From Streptomyces sp. man185 (GTDB lineage Bacteria > Actinomycetota > Actinomycetes > Streptomycetales > Streptomycetaceae), in NCBI GenBank assembly GCA_002551355.1, contig NTHE01000033.1, positions 25,145-89,144 on the forward strand: DNA of 64,000 nt. The letters run 5' to 3'. Below are positions 9,169 to 16,696 of the stretch, in pieces (within the stretch, counting starts at the first letter, position 1; each line of letters opens with the position of its first letter). The notes below the pieces were generated by a model. The model saw nothing but the letters and a program-made list of their open reading frames with translations, made no database searches and was not told the DNA's origin. The position numbers and the translations under genes were made by a program.

Positions 9169-9261
9169 GGAGCCCACGGTGCCCGGTGGCGATAAACAAC
9201 CGATCAACGACTCATCAATCCGGCGAACGCCCCGGAGCCGCCGGGGGTCGCCGGCCCCCCG

Positions 9262-10056
9262 CTACTGCCTCGGCTCGGGCTTCATGACCGCGAAGGCCGC
9301 CCCGTACGGATCGGCGATGTTGGCCATCTTTCCGACGCCGGGCACCTCCATGGCGGCCAGGGTCTCCGTGCCGCCGAGCCGCTTCGCCGCGGCCACCGTG
9401 GCGTCGACGTCGGCCACGGCGAAATACGGCAGCCAGTGGGGGCCACGGGCCGCCTCGGACGGGACGTCGCCCATCCGGACCAGGCCGCCGAACGACGCCT
9501 CCGGCCCGGCTCCGGCCGGGTGGACCGTGGTGTAGGTGTAGTCGGTGCCCTGCACCTTCAGCTCGTCGGTCCCCCAGCCGAAGACGCCGGCGAAGAACGC
9601 GGCTGCCCCAGGGACGTCGGAGGTGTACAGCTCGGCCCAGAGGAACGAGCCGGGCTCCTGGACGATGCCGAAGCCGGGGTGCTCCTTCGGCTGCCACACA
9701 CCGAAATAGGCTCCGGCCGGGTCGGTGAAGCCGCCCATGCTGCCGAAGTCCAGGACGTCCATCGGCTCGAACGCGGCGCTGCCGCCCGCCCGCTGCACCG
9801 CGGCAGCGGTGGCGGCGACGTCGGGCGACTGGAAGGAGACCGACCAGGCGCTCGGGGATTCCTCCTCGGACACCGTCATCACACCGCCGACGTACCGGCC
9901 GTCCAGGGTGAGCATCCCGTAGCCACCGACTTCGGGGCCGCCGGGGATCAGGGCCCATCCGAACAGCTCCCGGTAGAAGGCGGTGGCCCCGTCGAGATCG
10001 GGAGTGCCGAGATCGACCCAGTTGGGCGCTCCGTCGAGGAAGGTGGGGCTGATCAT
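9262..10056 (-). CDS. VOC (glyoxalase/bleomycin resistance fold) protein, two domains
   Basis: 264 residues made of two vicinal-oxygen-chelate modules, each beginning with the typical pattern: WVDLGTPDLDGATAFYRELF near residue 12, and WAELYTSDVPGAAAFFAGVF near residue 145. Both keep the paired-strand layout ending in DPAGAYFG and DPYGAAFAV. Family members include antibiotic-binding proteins, dioxygenases and isomerases; no metal ligands could be assigned with certainty, so the activity is unknown. The ATG at 10056 has GAGGAGC at a good distance. It is a single gene, divergent from the SNF2 helicase. Confidence 0.88.
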   Translation of the reverse strand: MISPTFLDGAPNWVDLGTPDLDGATAFYRELFGWALIPGGPEVGGYGMLTLDGRYVGGVMTVSEEESPSAWSVSFQSPDVAATAAAVQRAGGSAAFEPMDVLDFGSMGGFTDPAGAYFGVWQPKEHPGFGIVQEPGSFLWAELYTSDVPGAAAFFAGVFGWGTDELKVQGTDYTYTTVHPAGAGPEASFGGLVRMGDVPSEAARGPHWLPYFAVADVDATVAAAKRLGGTETLAAMEVPGVGKMANIADPYGAAFAVMKPEPRQ

Positions 10057-10391
10057 GGCGTGCTCCTCAGTCGATCCGGGTGGTCCTGCTCGTCGTGTGC
10101 TGCCGGGTGATTCCTTCCGTTCCGAGTCTTGCACCGGGCACTGGCAACCGCAGTCCGCACGGGGCCGACCGGGGCGCGGCCCACCGGCGGCGATCGCGTC
10201 CGCCGTGCGGCCCAGGGTAGGCAGCGTGTGCCTGCCGGGGCGAAGCGTTGCCCCGGCGCGTCGCCCGCCGGTGGGCGCGACCGGGCCGGGAGTGTCCGTG
10301 GAGCGTGGCACGATGGCGGGGAGGCCTCAGGAGCCGGAAGAGCGGGGTCCCGGGGCGGGTGGGACACCCCCTCGGGAACAGAAGGACGTGG
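10057..10391. other. 335-bp intergenic region between divergent VOC and SNF2 genes
   Basis: No gene is evident. It must hold both promoters. The only clear structure is an 8-bp inverted repeat GCCGGGGC / GCCCCGGC (10235-10242 and 10251-10258), and GAAGGA just before the helicase start. Confidence 0.5.
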
Positions 10392-12599
10392 ATGAAGCAG
10401 AGCGGGGCGGCGGGCGGCACACTCGCGCGCGGGGCCGCCGGGAGCCCGGTGCCGACCGGTGGCGCGGCCCGTGAGCTGCTCGCGCGGGCGGAGCGGCTGC
10501 TGGAGAGCGCCCGTGCCGTGCCGGCGGACCGGGTGAACGCCGTGGCCGCCGTACGTTCCGTGCTCGATCCGCTCCTCGACTCCCTGGTGGTGCGGGAGTT
10601 GGCCCACATCCCCGTCTCCCGGCTCAAGGACGTCACGGAGGGGCGGCTGCGTCTCGGGGCGCTGGAGCAGGCCGGGTTCGGCACGGTCGGCCAGGTCCAC
10701 GGCACGGACCGCTACGAGCTCCGGCAGATTCCCGGGGTCGGCGCGCACACCGCCGACCAGGCGCTGGCCGCCGCCGGGCAGATCGCCCACGCCGTGCGGG
10801 ACACCGTCTCGGTGCGGATCGACGTGGACGCCCCGGACGACGCGTCCACCGCGCTGGTGATCGCCCTGCACCGGCTGGTCATGGCCGGTGCGGACGCGCG
10901 GCGGGCGGTGGACGCGGCCGGGCGGCTGGCCGAACTGCTGGGCCCGCGGGTGGAGGTGGCCGCACCGGGCGGGAGCAGGCTGCGGATGCTGTTCACCCGG
11001 CGGGAGGCGCGGGCTCGGGTGCGGGAGGCGCTCGACGCGGTGCGGTCCGCCGTGGCGGACGCCGTGGAGCGGGGGCTGCCGGTGCTCTTCGCGCAGGCGT
11101 CGGCCGACCTGCTGCGCTCCCCGGCGTCGCCCGCCGAGGCCTGGGTGGACTTCGAGCTGCGGTCCGCCGAGTACTACAGCCTGTTGGCGGAGCTGTCCGG
11201 CAGCGGTCCCGACCGGGACGCCGCCGAGGGGTTCCTGCCCGCCGGGATCGCGGACCGGGTGCGTGCGCTGCGGCTCGACGACACGCATCTGCGGGTGTCC
11301 CTGCGCGGCTACCAGGCGTTCGGGGCGCGCTTCGCGCTGGCGCAGAAACGGGTCGTCATCGGGGACGAGATGGGCCTCGGCAAGACCGTCCAGGCCGTCG
11401 CCGCCCTCGCCCATCTCGCCGCCCGGGGCGAGACCCACTTCCTCGTGGTGTGCCCGGCGAGCGTGCTGATCAACTGGACCCGGGAGATCCGGGCCCGTTC
11501 CGCCCTGCGCGCCGTTCCGGTGCACGGGGCCGAGCGCGCCCGGGCGTTCGCGGACTGGCGTGAGACGGGCGGGGTCGCGGTGACCACCTTCGACGCGCTG
11601 CACCTGCTGCCCGAGGGGGCGGCGGCCGCGGTGCGGCCCGGGATGCTGGTGGTGGACGAGGCGCACTTCGTGAAGAACCCCGAGGCCCGCCGGTCCCGGG
11701 CGGTCGCGGGCTGGGCGGAGCAGGTGGAGCGGGTGCTGTTCCTGACCGGCACCCCGATGGAGAACCGGGTGGAGGAGTTCCGCAGTCTGGTGCGCCAACT
11801 GCGCCCCGAACTCGCGCCGTCGGTGAGCACGACGCACGGCGCGGCCGGTTCGCGGGCCTTCCGGCGGGCCGTGGCGCCGGCCTATCTGCGCCGCAACCAG
11901 GTGGACGTGCTGGCCGAGCTCCCGGCGCTGGTCCAGGTGGACGAGTGGGAGGAGTTCGGGGGCGAGGACCGGGAGGCCTACCGCGAGGAGGTCGCCTCCG
12001 GGCGGTTCATGCGGATGCGCCGGGCCGCCTACGCCGTGCCCGGGACCTCCGCCAAGCTGGAGCGGCTGCGCGAACTGGTCGGCGAGGCACGGGACAACGG
12101 TCTGAAGGTGGTCGTGTTCTCCTACTTCCGCGAGGTCCTCGCGGCGGTCGGCGACGCCCTGGGCCCGGACGTCTTCGGGCCGCTCTCCGGAGGTGTCCCG
12201 CCGGCCCGGCGGCAGGAGCTGGTCGACGCCTTCTCCGCGGTGGAGGGGCACGCGGTGCTGCTGAGCCAGATCCAGGCGGGCGGCACGGGCCTGAACATGC
12301 AGGCCGCCTCCGTGGTCATCCTGTGCGAGCCGCAGATCAAGCCCACCCTGGAGCACCAGGCCGTCGCCCGCGCCCATCGGATGGGGCAGGTGCGTACGGT
12401 CCAGGTGCACCGGCTGCTCGCCACGGACAGCGTCGACCAGCGCCTGGTGGAGCTGCTGGCCCGCAAGGACCGGCTCTTCGACGCGTACGCCCGGCGCAGC
12501 GACCTCGCGGAGACCACCCCGGACGCGGTCGACGTCTCCGACGCCGAGCTGGCCCGGCGCATCGTCGAGGAGGAGCAGCAGCGGCTAGGGCCTGTCTGA
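10392..12599 (+). CDS. SNF2-family DEAH ATPase/helicase
   Basis: 735 residues. Residues about 80-130 contain a helix-hairpin-helix-like segment (LRQIPGVGAHTADQAL) that may contact DNA. The SNF2 motor follows: Walker A GDEMGLGKT at 324-332, DEAH at about 422, motif III LTGTPMENR, and C-terminal helicase motifs GGTGLNMQ and RAHRMGQ, with the arginine finger region intact. The ATG at 10392 is preceded by GAAGGA. Role in DNA repair or remodelling is inferred from family only. The reading frame ends inside the left terminal repeat of the adjacent MITE-like element, so the last four residues (LGPV) and the stop codon may come from the element. Confidence 0.92.
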   Translation: MKQSGAAGGTLARGAAGSPVPTGGAARELLARAERLLESARAVPADRVNAVAAVRSVLDPLLDSLVVRELAHIPVSRLKDVTEGRLRLGALEQAGFGTVGQVHGTDRYELRQIPGVGAHTADQALAAAGQIAHAVRDTVSVRIDVDAPDDASTALVIALHRLVMAGADARRAVDAAGRLAELLGPRVEVAAPGGSRLRMLFTRREARARVREALDAVRSAVADAVERGLPVLFAQASADLLRSPASPAEAWVDFELRSAEYYSLLAELSGSGPDRDAAEGFLPAGIADRVRALRLDDTHLRVSLRGYQAFGARFALAQKRVVIGDEMGLGKTVQAVAALAHLAARGETHFLVVCPASVLINWTREIRARSALRAVPVHGAERARAFADWRETGGVAVTTFDALHLLPEGAAAAVRPGMLVVDEAHFVKNPEARRSRAVAGWAEQVERVLFLTGTPMENRVEEFRSLVRQLRPELAPSVSTTHGAAGSRAFRRAVAPAYLRRNQVDVLAELPALVQVDEWEEFGGEDREAYREEVASGRFMRMRRAAYAVPGTSAKLERLRELVGEARDNGLKVVVFSYFREVLAAVGDALGPDVFGPLSGGVPPARRQELVDAFSAVEGHAVLLSQIQAGGTGLNMQAASVVILCEPQIKPTLEHQAVARAHRMGQVRTVQVHRLLATDSVDQRLVELLARKDRLFDAYARRSDLAETTPDAVDVSDAELARRIVEEEQQRLGPV

Positions 12600-12760
12600 C
12601 CATTCCCGTCGTCGCCCGCAGGGCGGCCGCGGCGTCAGGTGCGTGCTCTCGGCATGCCGGCCCCAGATCCTCGTACTGGACCGTACTTGGGTGTGGAACC
12701 GGTGCGGCGAGAGTGCGTGCCTGGCGTCGTGAGGCAGACGGAAAGGGTCGGACAGGCCCT
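12587..12760. mobile_element. MITE-like inverted-repeat element, 174 bp
   Basis: The ends AGGGCCTGTCTGACC (12587-12601) and GGTCGGACAGGCCCT (12746-12760) are inverted copies differing at one base. Inner segments are also partly palindromic: GTGCGTGCTCTCGG near 12638 pairs loosely with CGAGAGTGCGTGCC near 12709, and GTAC-N6-GTAC lies at the centre. It has no coding capacity. I recall similar GGCCTGTC-ended palindromic elements scattered in Streptomyces genomes, but cannot verify copy number here. No clear target duplication is visible. It truncates or extends the end of the SNF2 gene. Confidence 0.72.
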
Positions 12761-12787
12761 GGCGGGCGACGCGGAATGTCCGTGAGC

Positions 12788-12810
12788 GGGCCCGCACCCT
12801 CCGCGGGCCC
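12788..12810 (-). terminator. Terminator hairpin after the laccase gene
   Basis: GGGCCCGC / GCGGGCCC, an 8-bp perfect stem with a seven-base loop, 15 bp beyond the laccase stop on the minus strand. Confidence 0.5.
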
Positions 12811-12824
12811 CGCGACGGACGGGG

Positions 12825-13889
12825 TCAGTGCTGGTGCTCCTCCGCACCCGCCTCGGCGTCCTTCGCGGCGGCCTTGTCCGCGCTCTTCTTCTCGGCCTTC
12901 TCCCCGGCCTCCTTCTCCGTGCCTCCGGCCGTGTGGTGGTGGGGGTCGTACCCCGGGATCGTGCCGTCGGCCTTCTTGATCAGCAGGAGGCCCGCCATCC
13001 CCATGTCGGAGTGGCTCTGGACGTGGCAGTGGTACATCCACGCGCCCGCGCCCACGCGTTCGCCCGCGATGATCTGAAGGCCGAAGGAGTCGGCGGGGCC
13101 GCAGATCTTGTTGTCGATCACCCGGCTGGGGTCGTCGGGGCCGGTGAGGATGCCGGTCCGGTTGTCCGCCCAGCGGTGACCGTGGATGTGGAACGTGTGG
13201 TAGTACTCGCCGTGCGTGATCATCACGAATTCGAGCCGGTCACCCACCGTGGCCTCGAAGTTGACGCTGTTGTGGGCCGTCTTGTTGTTGATCATCATGT
13301 CGTTGAAGACGACGGTGCACGTCTGGTCGGGCAGGATGTCGCCCTTGCGGCGCACGACGACCGGCCCGTAGAGCCCTTTGCGGATGCCGCCGGTGCCGTG
13401 GTCCGTGCCGACGACGTGGTCGTGGTAGTGCCAGTAACCCGCACTGCCCGGTTCGTAGGTGCCGTCCTTGCGGCGGCCCGGGGCGTGGGTGCGCCAGGTG
13501 TAGGTGCGGGTGCCGCCGGGTTCGACGTGGCTCTTGTTCATCCGGGTGCCGTCGTTGGCGATGTCGTAGTCCACGCCGTGCACATGGAGGCTGGCGTCGA
13601 CGTCGGTGAGATTCTCGAACTCGATGTGGACCGTGTCGCCCTCGTTCAGCTCGATGAGGGGGCCGGGGATCGAGGCCTTGCCCTTCTCGAAGCCGTACCC
13701 CAGTTCGCCGTTGGGCAACTTCTCTGCGTACATCTTCAGTCGGCGTGTGACGCCGCCCGCCGGGGCCGTACGCGGCGGGTTCTCGGCCGAGCTTGCCTCC
13801 ACCGCCCCGAGCGACAACGATGTCACCCCCGTGGCGGCCGCAGCCGCGCCACCGACCAGCATCCGCCGGCTGAAGGTCCTTCGGTCCAT
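12825..13889 (-). CDS. Small two-domain laccase (multicopper oxidase, SLAC/EpoA type)
   Basis: 354 residues, close in pattern to SLAC of S. coelicolor and EpoA of S. griseus. The N-terminus (MDRRTFSRRMLVGGAAAA) is a Tat signal. Copper ligands are visible as HVHG, WHYHDH, HTFHIHGH and the T1/T2/T3 signature WMYHCHVQSHSDMGM. These laccases are trimers and oxidise phenols with reduction of oxygen to water outside the cell. The tail is rich in His, Glu and Lys (ends EEHQH). The ATG at 13889 is preceded by GGGGAG. It diverges from a secreted sugar-dehydrogenase pair that includes its own cupredoxin domain, suggesting a functional link. Confidence 0.95.
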   Translation of the reverse strand: MDRRTFSRRMLVGGAAAAATGVTSLSLGAVEASSAENPPRTAPAGGVTRRLKMYAEKLPNGELGYGFEKGKASIPGPLIELNEGDTVHIEFENLTDVDASLHVHGVDYDIANDGTRMNKSHVEPGGTRTYTWRTHAPGRRKDGTYEPGSAGYWHYHDHVVGTDHGTGGIRKGLYGPVVVRRKGDILPDQTCTVVFNDMMINNKTAHNSVNFEATVGDRLEFVMITHGEYYHTFHIHGHRWADNRTGILTGPDDPSRVIDNKICGPADSFGLQIIAGERVGAGAWMYHCHVQSHSDMGMAGLLLIKKADGTIPGYDPHHHTAGGTEKEAGEKAEKKSADKAAAKDAEAGAEEHQH

Positions 13890-14037
13890 GTCGAACTCCC
13901 CACTGCGATAAGGAAACTGGCGACGTCGCCGGTACGGAACAGGGCTCATGGGATCCCCGGAACGGGCCACACCGTAGTCGGGGCCACTCCGTTTATCCAC
14001 ACTCAGGACAAAGTTCGTGCGATTGCTGCCGTAGCTA

Positions 14038-14066
14038 TTGGCGGACCGCGAAAAGAGGTCTAGCTT
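14038..14066 (+). promoter_or_regulatory. Promoter for the ThuA-GSDH / cupredoxin-DUF1080 operon
   Basis: TTGGCG (14038-14043) and TAGCTT (14061-14066) are separated by exactly 17 bp, matching the housekeeping consensus. The predicted transcription start is near 14073, giving a leader of about 120 bases. Confidence 0.6.
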
Positions 14067-14077
14067 CGTGCGCTGTC

Positions 14078-14122
14078 GCAGTGAATCAAGAGGCAGTGAG
14101 TCAAGAGCAGTCGAGTCCAGAG
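14078..14122 (+). repeat. Three tandem 15-bp repeats in the operon leader
   Basis: GCAGTGAATCAAGAG (14078-14092) and GCAGTGAGTCAAGAG (14093-14107) differ at one base; a third, weaker copy CAGTCGAGTCCAGAG follows (14108-14122). They start just downstream of the predicted transcription start and could bind a regulator or shape the 5' end of the mRNA. Confidence 0.7.
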
Positions 14123-14191
14123 CTCTGAACGAAGAGTGAGCAAGCCACAGTCACCGAGAGGTGCAGTGACCACAGAGGGGTGGGTGACCAC

Positions 14192-16696
14192 ATGCAGCGC
14201 GCATCACATCACCGGTCCAGATCACGACGCGGCCTCGCGGCGGCCGTGGCGGCCGGCGCACTGACCGTGTCCATGCTGGGCAGCGGCGGCCCGGCCAGCG
14301 CGGATCAGTCGCCGGACCGGGTCCTGGTCGAGAAGATGGCGACAACGTTGTCCCTGCCATCCCCGCCGGGAGCGAAGAACCAGGTCAAGGTGCTGGTCTT
14401 CCACGCCTCCGCGGGCGACGAGGCACCGTACACCGACGCCGGGATCGCGGCGATCGAGAAGATCGGGCAGACCGGCCCGGAGGCCCAGCGGTTCACCACC
14501 GTGGCCACCGCCGACCCGAAGGTCTTCACCAACGGCAAGCGGCTCGGCTCCTTCCACGCCGTCGTCTTCCTGACCGGCGGGGGCGACGTCCTCGACCCGG
14601 AGCAGGAAGCGGGCCTGGAGGCATACATGGAGGCCGGCGGCGGCTTCCTCGGCGTCCATGACGCGGCGCGCACCGAGCCGTACTCGGACTGGTTCACCGG
14701 TCTGGTCGGGGCCCGGCCCGCGGCGAACAGCCCGGCGTCCGTACAGCGGGCGACCGTGGAGATCGGGGACCGGGTCCACCCGGCCACCAAGAGCCTGCCG
14801 CTGGAGTGGAAGCGCCCCGACAAGTGGCTGAACTGGACGAAGAACCCGTCCGGTGACGTACACACCGTGGCGCGCGTGCGGGAGTTGACGTACAAGCCGG
14901 GTGAGAGCGCCAACGGCTGGGACCATCCGGTCTCCTGGTGCCGCGACTACGACGGCGGCCGCTCCTTCTACACCGCGATGGGCGGCACGGCGGACAGCTT
15001 CGCGGAGACCGACTTCCGCGACCATCTGCGCGGGGCGCTGTCCTGGACGAACCGGACCTCGCAGGCCGACTGCAAGGCGACGATCACCTCCAACTACACG
15101 GCCGAGCGGGTCACGCAGCCCAACCAGCCGGGCCAGAACGACCAGATCGGCGAGCCGCACGGCCTGGTGACCGCGCCGGACGGGCGGGCCTTCTACATCG
15201 GGCGCGGCGGGGCCGACAGCTCCCAGCCGGTCGTCACCGACTGGGCCGACCCGAACATCGGCAAGGGCAAGGGCGAGGTCCACGTCTACGACCCGAAGAC
15301 CAAGAAGGTCACCCTGGCCGGTGCTCTGGACGTCTTCGGCAACAAGGGCGGCGGCGACGAACTGGTCAAGAACGAGGAGGGGTTGCTCGGCATCGAGCTG
15401 GACCCCGACTTCGCGTCCAACGGCTGGGTCTACCTGCACTACACCCCGCACGCGAAGATCGACCGCGACAAGCGCATGGCGACCCGTCAGGTCTCGCGCT
15501 TCACCTTCGACTCCGCGGCCAACAAGCTGGACCTGGCATCGGAGAAGGTGCTGCTGGGCTGGCCGGTGCAGATCAACAGCTGCTGCCACGCGGGCGGCGG
15601 CCTGGCGTGGGACTCGCAGGACAACCTGTACATCGCGACCGGTGACAACAACTCCTCCGGCTTCAGCGACGGTTACTCCGGCAACAACCCGCAGCCGAAC
15701 TACAAGGGCGTCTCCTTCGCCGACGCGCGGCGCACCGCCGGCAACACCAACAACCTGAACGGGAAGATCCTGCGGATCCACCCGGAGGACGACGGCACGT
15801 ACACACTGCCGTCCGGCAACCTCTTCACCGGCAAGGAGCCGGACGAGGGCGGCGGCAAGACGCGCGGCGAGATCTACGTGATGGGCGTGCGCAACCCGGC
15901 CCGGATCTCGATCGACCCCGCGACGGACACGCTGTACGCGGGCTGGGTCGGCCCCGACGCGGGTGCGCCGTCCACCACCTGGGGCCCGGCGAAGTACGAC
16001 ACGTTCGCCGCGATCACCAAGGCGGGCAACCACGGCTGGCCGTACTGCATGGGCAACAACCAGCCCTACCGGGACCGCAATCTGCCCGACCCGACCAAGC
16101 CGCTGGGCTGGTACGACTGCAAGGCCCCGAAGAACGAGTCGCCGAACAACGACGGCCTGGTGAAGCTGCCGCCGGTGACCCCGAACACCATCTGGTACTC
16201 GCCGCAGGGCGGCGGGGTCGACTACCCGCGCGACGCCAACGGCGTACCGAGCTACAAGCCGGAGGAGGGCAAGCAGCTGCTGCCCTGGCTCAAGGGCGGC
16301 GGTCAGGCCACGATGAACGGCCCGGTCTACCGCTACGACGCGCAGAGCGAGTCCGCCGCCAAGTGGCCGGCCTACTGGGACGGCAAGTGGTTCGTCGGTG
16401 ACTTCTACGACGACACCCAGCCCCGGCACGCCGTGCTCACCGACCCGAAGACGGTCGGCAAGGGCGGACTGCCCACGCACGCAGAGTCGTTGAAGAAGAT
16501 CATCCCGGTCGGAGCGGACGGCATCCGCAATCTGATGGACTGGAAGTTCGCTCCGGACGGTTCGCTGTACGTCCTGGACTACGGGCGCGGCTTCTTCACC
16601 TCTGACTCCAAGTCCGCTCTGTGGCGCGTGTCGTACAAGGGCGGCGGCGCGACGCCGGCCGCCGCGGATCTCGTGGATAAGGCGGCGGCGAAGTGA
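14192..16696 (+). CDS. Secreted ThuA-like + PQQ-dependent sugar dehydrogenase fusion
   Basis: 834 residues. A signal peptide (SRRGLAAAVAAGALTVSMLG, cut near ASA) shows export. Residues about 50-270 form a ThuA/trehalose-utilisation-like domain (KVLVFHASAG, AVVFLTGGGDVL, GGGFLGVHDAA, HPVSWCRDYDGGRSFYTAMGG). Residues about 300-830 form a glucose/sorbosone dehydrogenase beta-propeller (GLLGIELDPDF, CCHAGGGLAWD, GEIYVMGVRNPARI, NLMDWKFAPDGSLYVLDYG). Such propellers oxidise sugars with PQQ. The ATG at 14192 is chosen because AGAGGGG sits 12-18 bases upstream; a GTG at 14180 would lie too close. Its stop overlaps the next start (GTGA), so the two are translationally coupled. Confidence 0.9.
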   Translation: MQRASHHRSRSRRGLAAAVAAGALTVSMLGSGGPASADQSPDRVLVEKMATTLSLPSPPGAKNQVKVLVFHASAGDEAPYTDAGIAAIEKIGQTGPEAQRFTTVATADPKVFTNGKRLGSFHAVVFLTGGGDVLDPEQEAGLEAYMEAGGGFLGVHDAARTEPYSDWFTGLVGARPAANSPASVQRATVEIGDRVHPATKSLPLEWKRPDKWLNWTKNPSGDVHTVARVRELTYKPGESANGWDHPVSWCRDYDGGRSFYTAMGGTADSFAETDFRDHLRGALSWTNRTSQADCKATITSNYTAERVTQPNQPGQNDQIGEPHGLVTAPDGRAFYIGRGGADSSQPVVTDWADPNIGKGKGEVHVYDPKTKKVTLAGALDVFGNKGGGDELVKNEEGLLGIELDPDFASNGWVYLHYTPHAKIDRDKRMATRQVSRFTFDSAANKLDLASEKVLLGWPVQINSCCHAGGGLAWDSQDNLYIATGDNNSSGFSDGYSGNNPQPNYKGVSFADARRTAGNTNNLNGKILRIHPEDDGTYTLPSGNLFTGKEPDEGGGKTRGEIYVMGVRNPARISIDPATDTLYAGWVGPDAGAPSTTWGPAKYDTFAAITKAGNHGWPYCMGNNQPYRDRNLPDPTKPLGWYDCKAPKNESPNNDGLVKLPPVTPNTIWYSPQGGGVDYPRDANGVPSYKPEEGKQLLPWLKGGGQATMNGPVYRYDAQSESAAKWPAYWDGKWFVGDFYDDTQPRHAVLTDPKTVGKGGLPTHAESLKKIIPVGADGIRNLMDWKFAPDGSLYVLDYGRGFFTSDSKSALWRVSYKGGGATPAAADLVDKAAAK

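Larger units (their letters stand above)
13890..14191. other. Divergent promoter region between laccase and ThuA-GSDH genes
   Basis: 302 bp without a gene. The right half holds a good promoter (14038-14066) and three tandem 15-bp repeats in the leader (14078-14122), both listed separately. The left half should carry the laccase promoter, but no confident -35/-10 pair was found there. Confidence 0.6.

Noticed and set aside
4732..9195. A 1487-codon plus-strand open frame
   Set aside because: It runs antisense to the helical-repeat and WhiB-family genes and through the desaturase in another frame. Its composition (Arg/Gly/Pro-rich) is the usual shadow of high-GC genes.
9169..9207. Longer WhiB-family start at TTG 9207
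   Set aside because: It adds 13 residues including a TTA codon and lacks a ribosome binding site; the ATG at 9168 gives the usual WhiB-family length.
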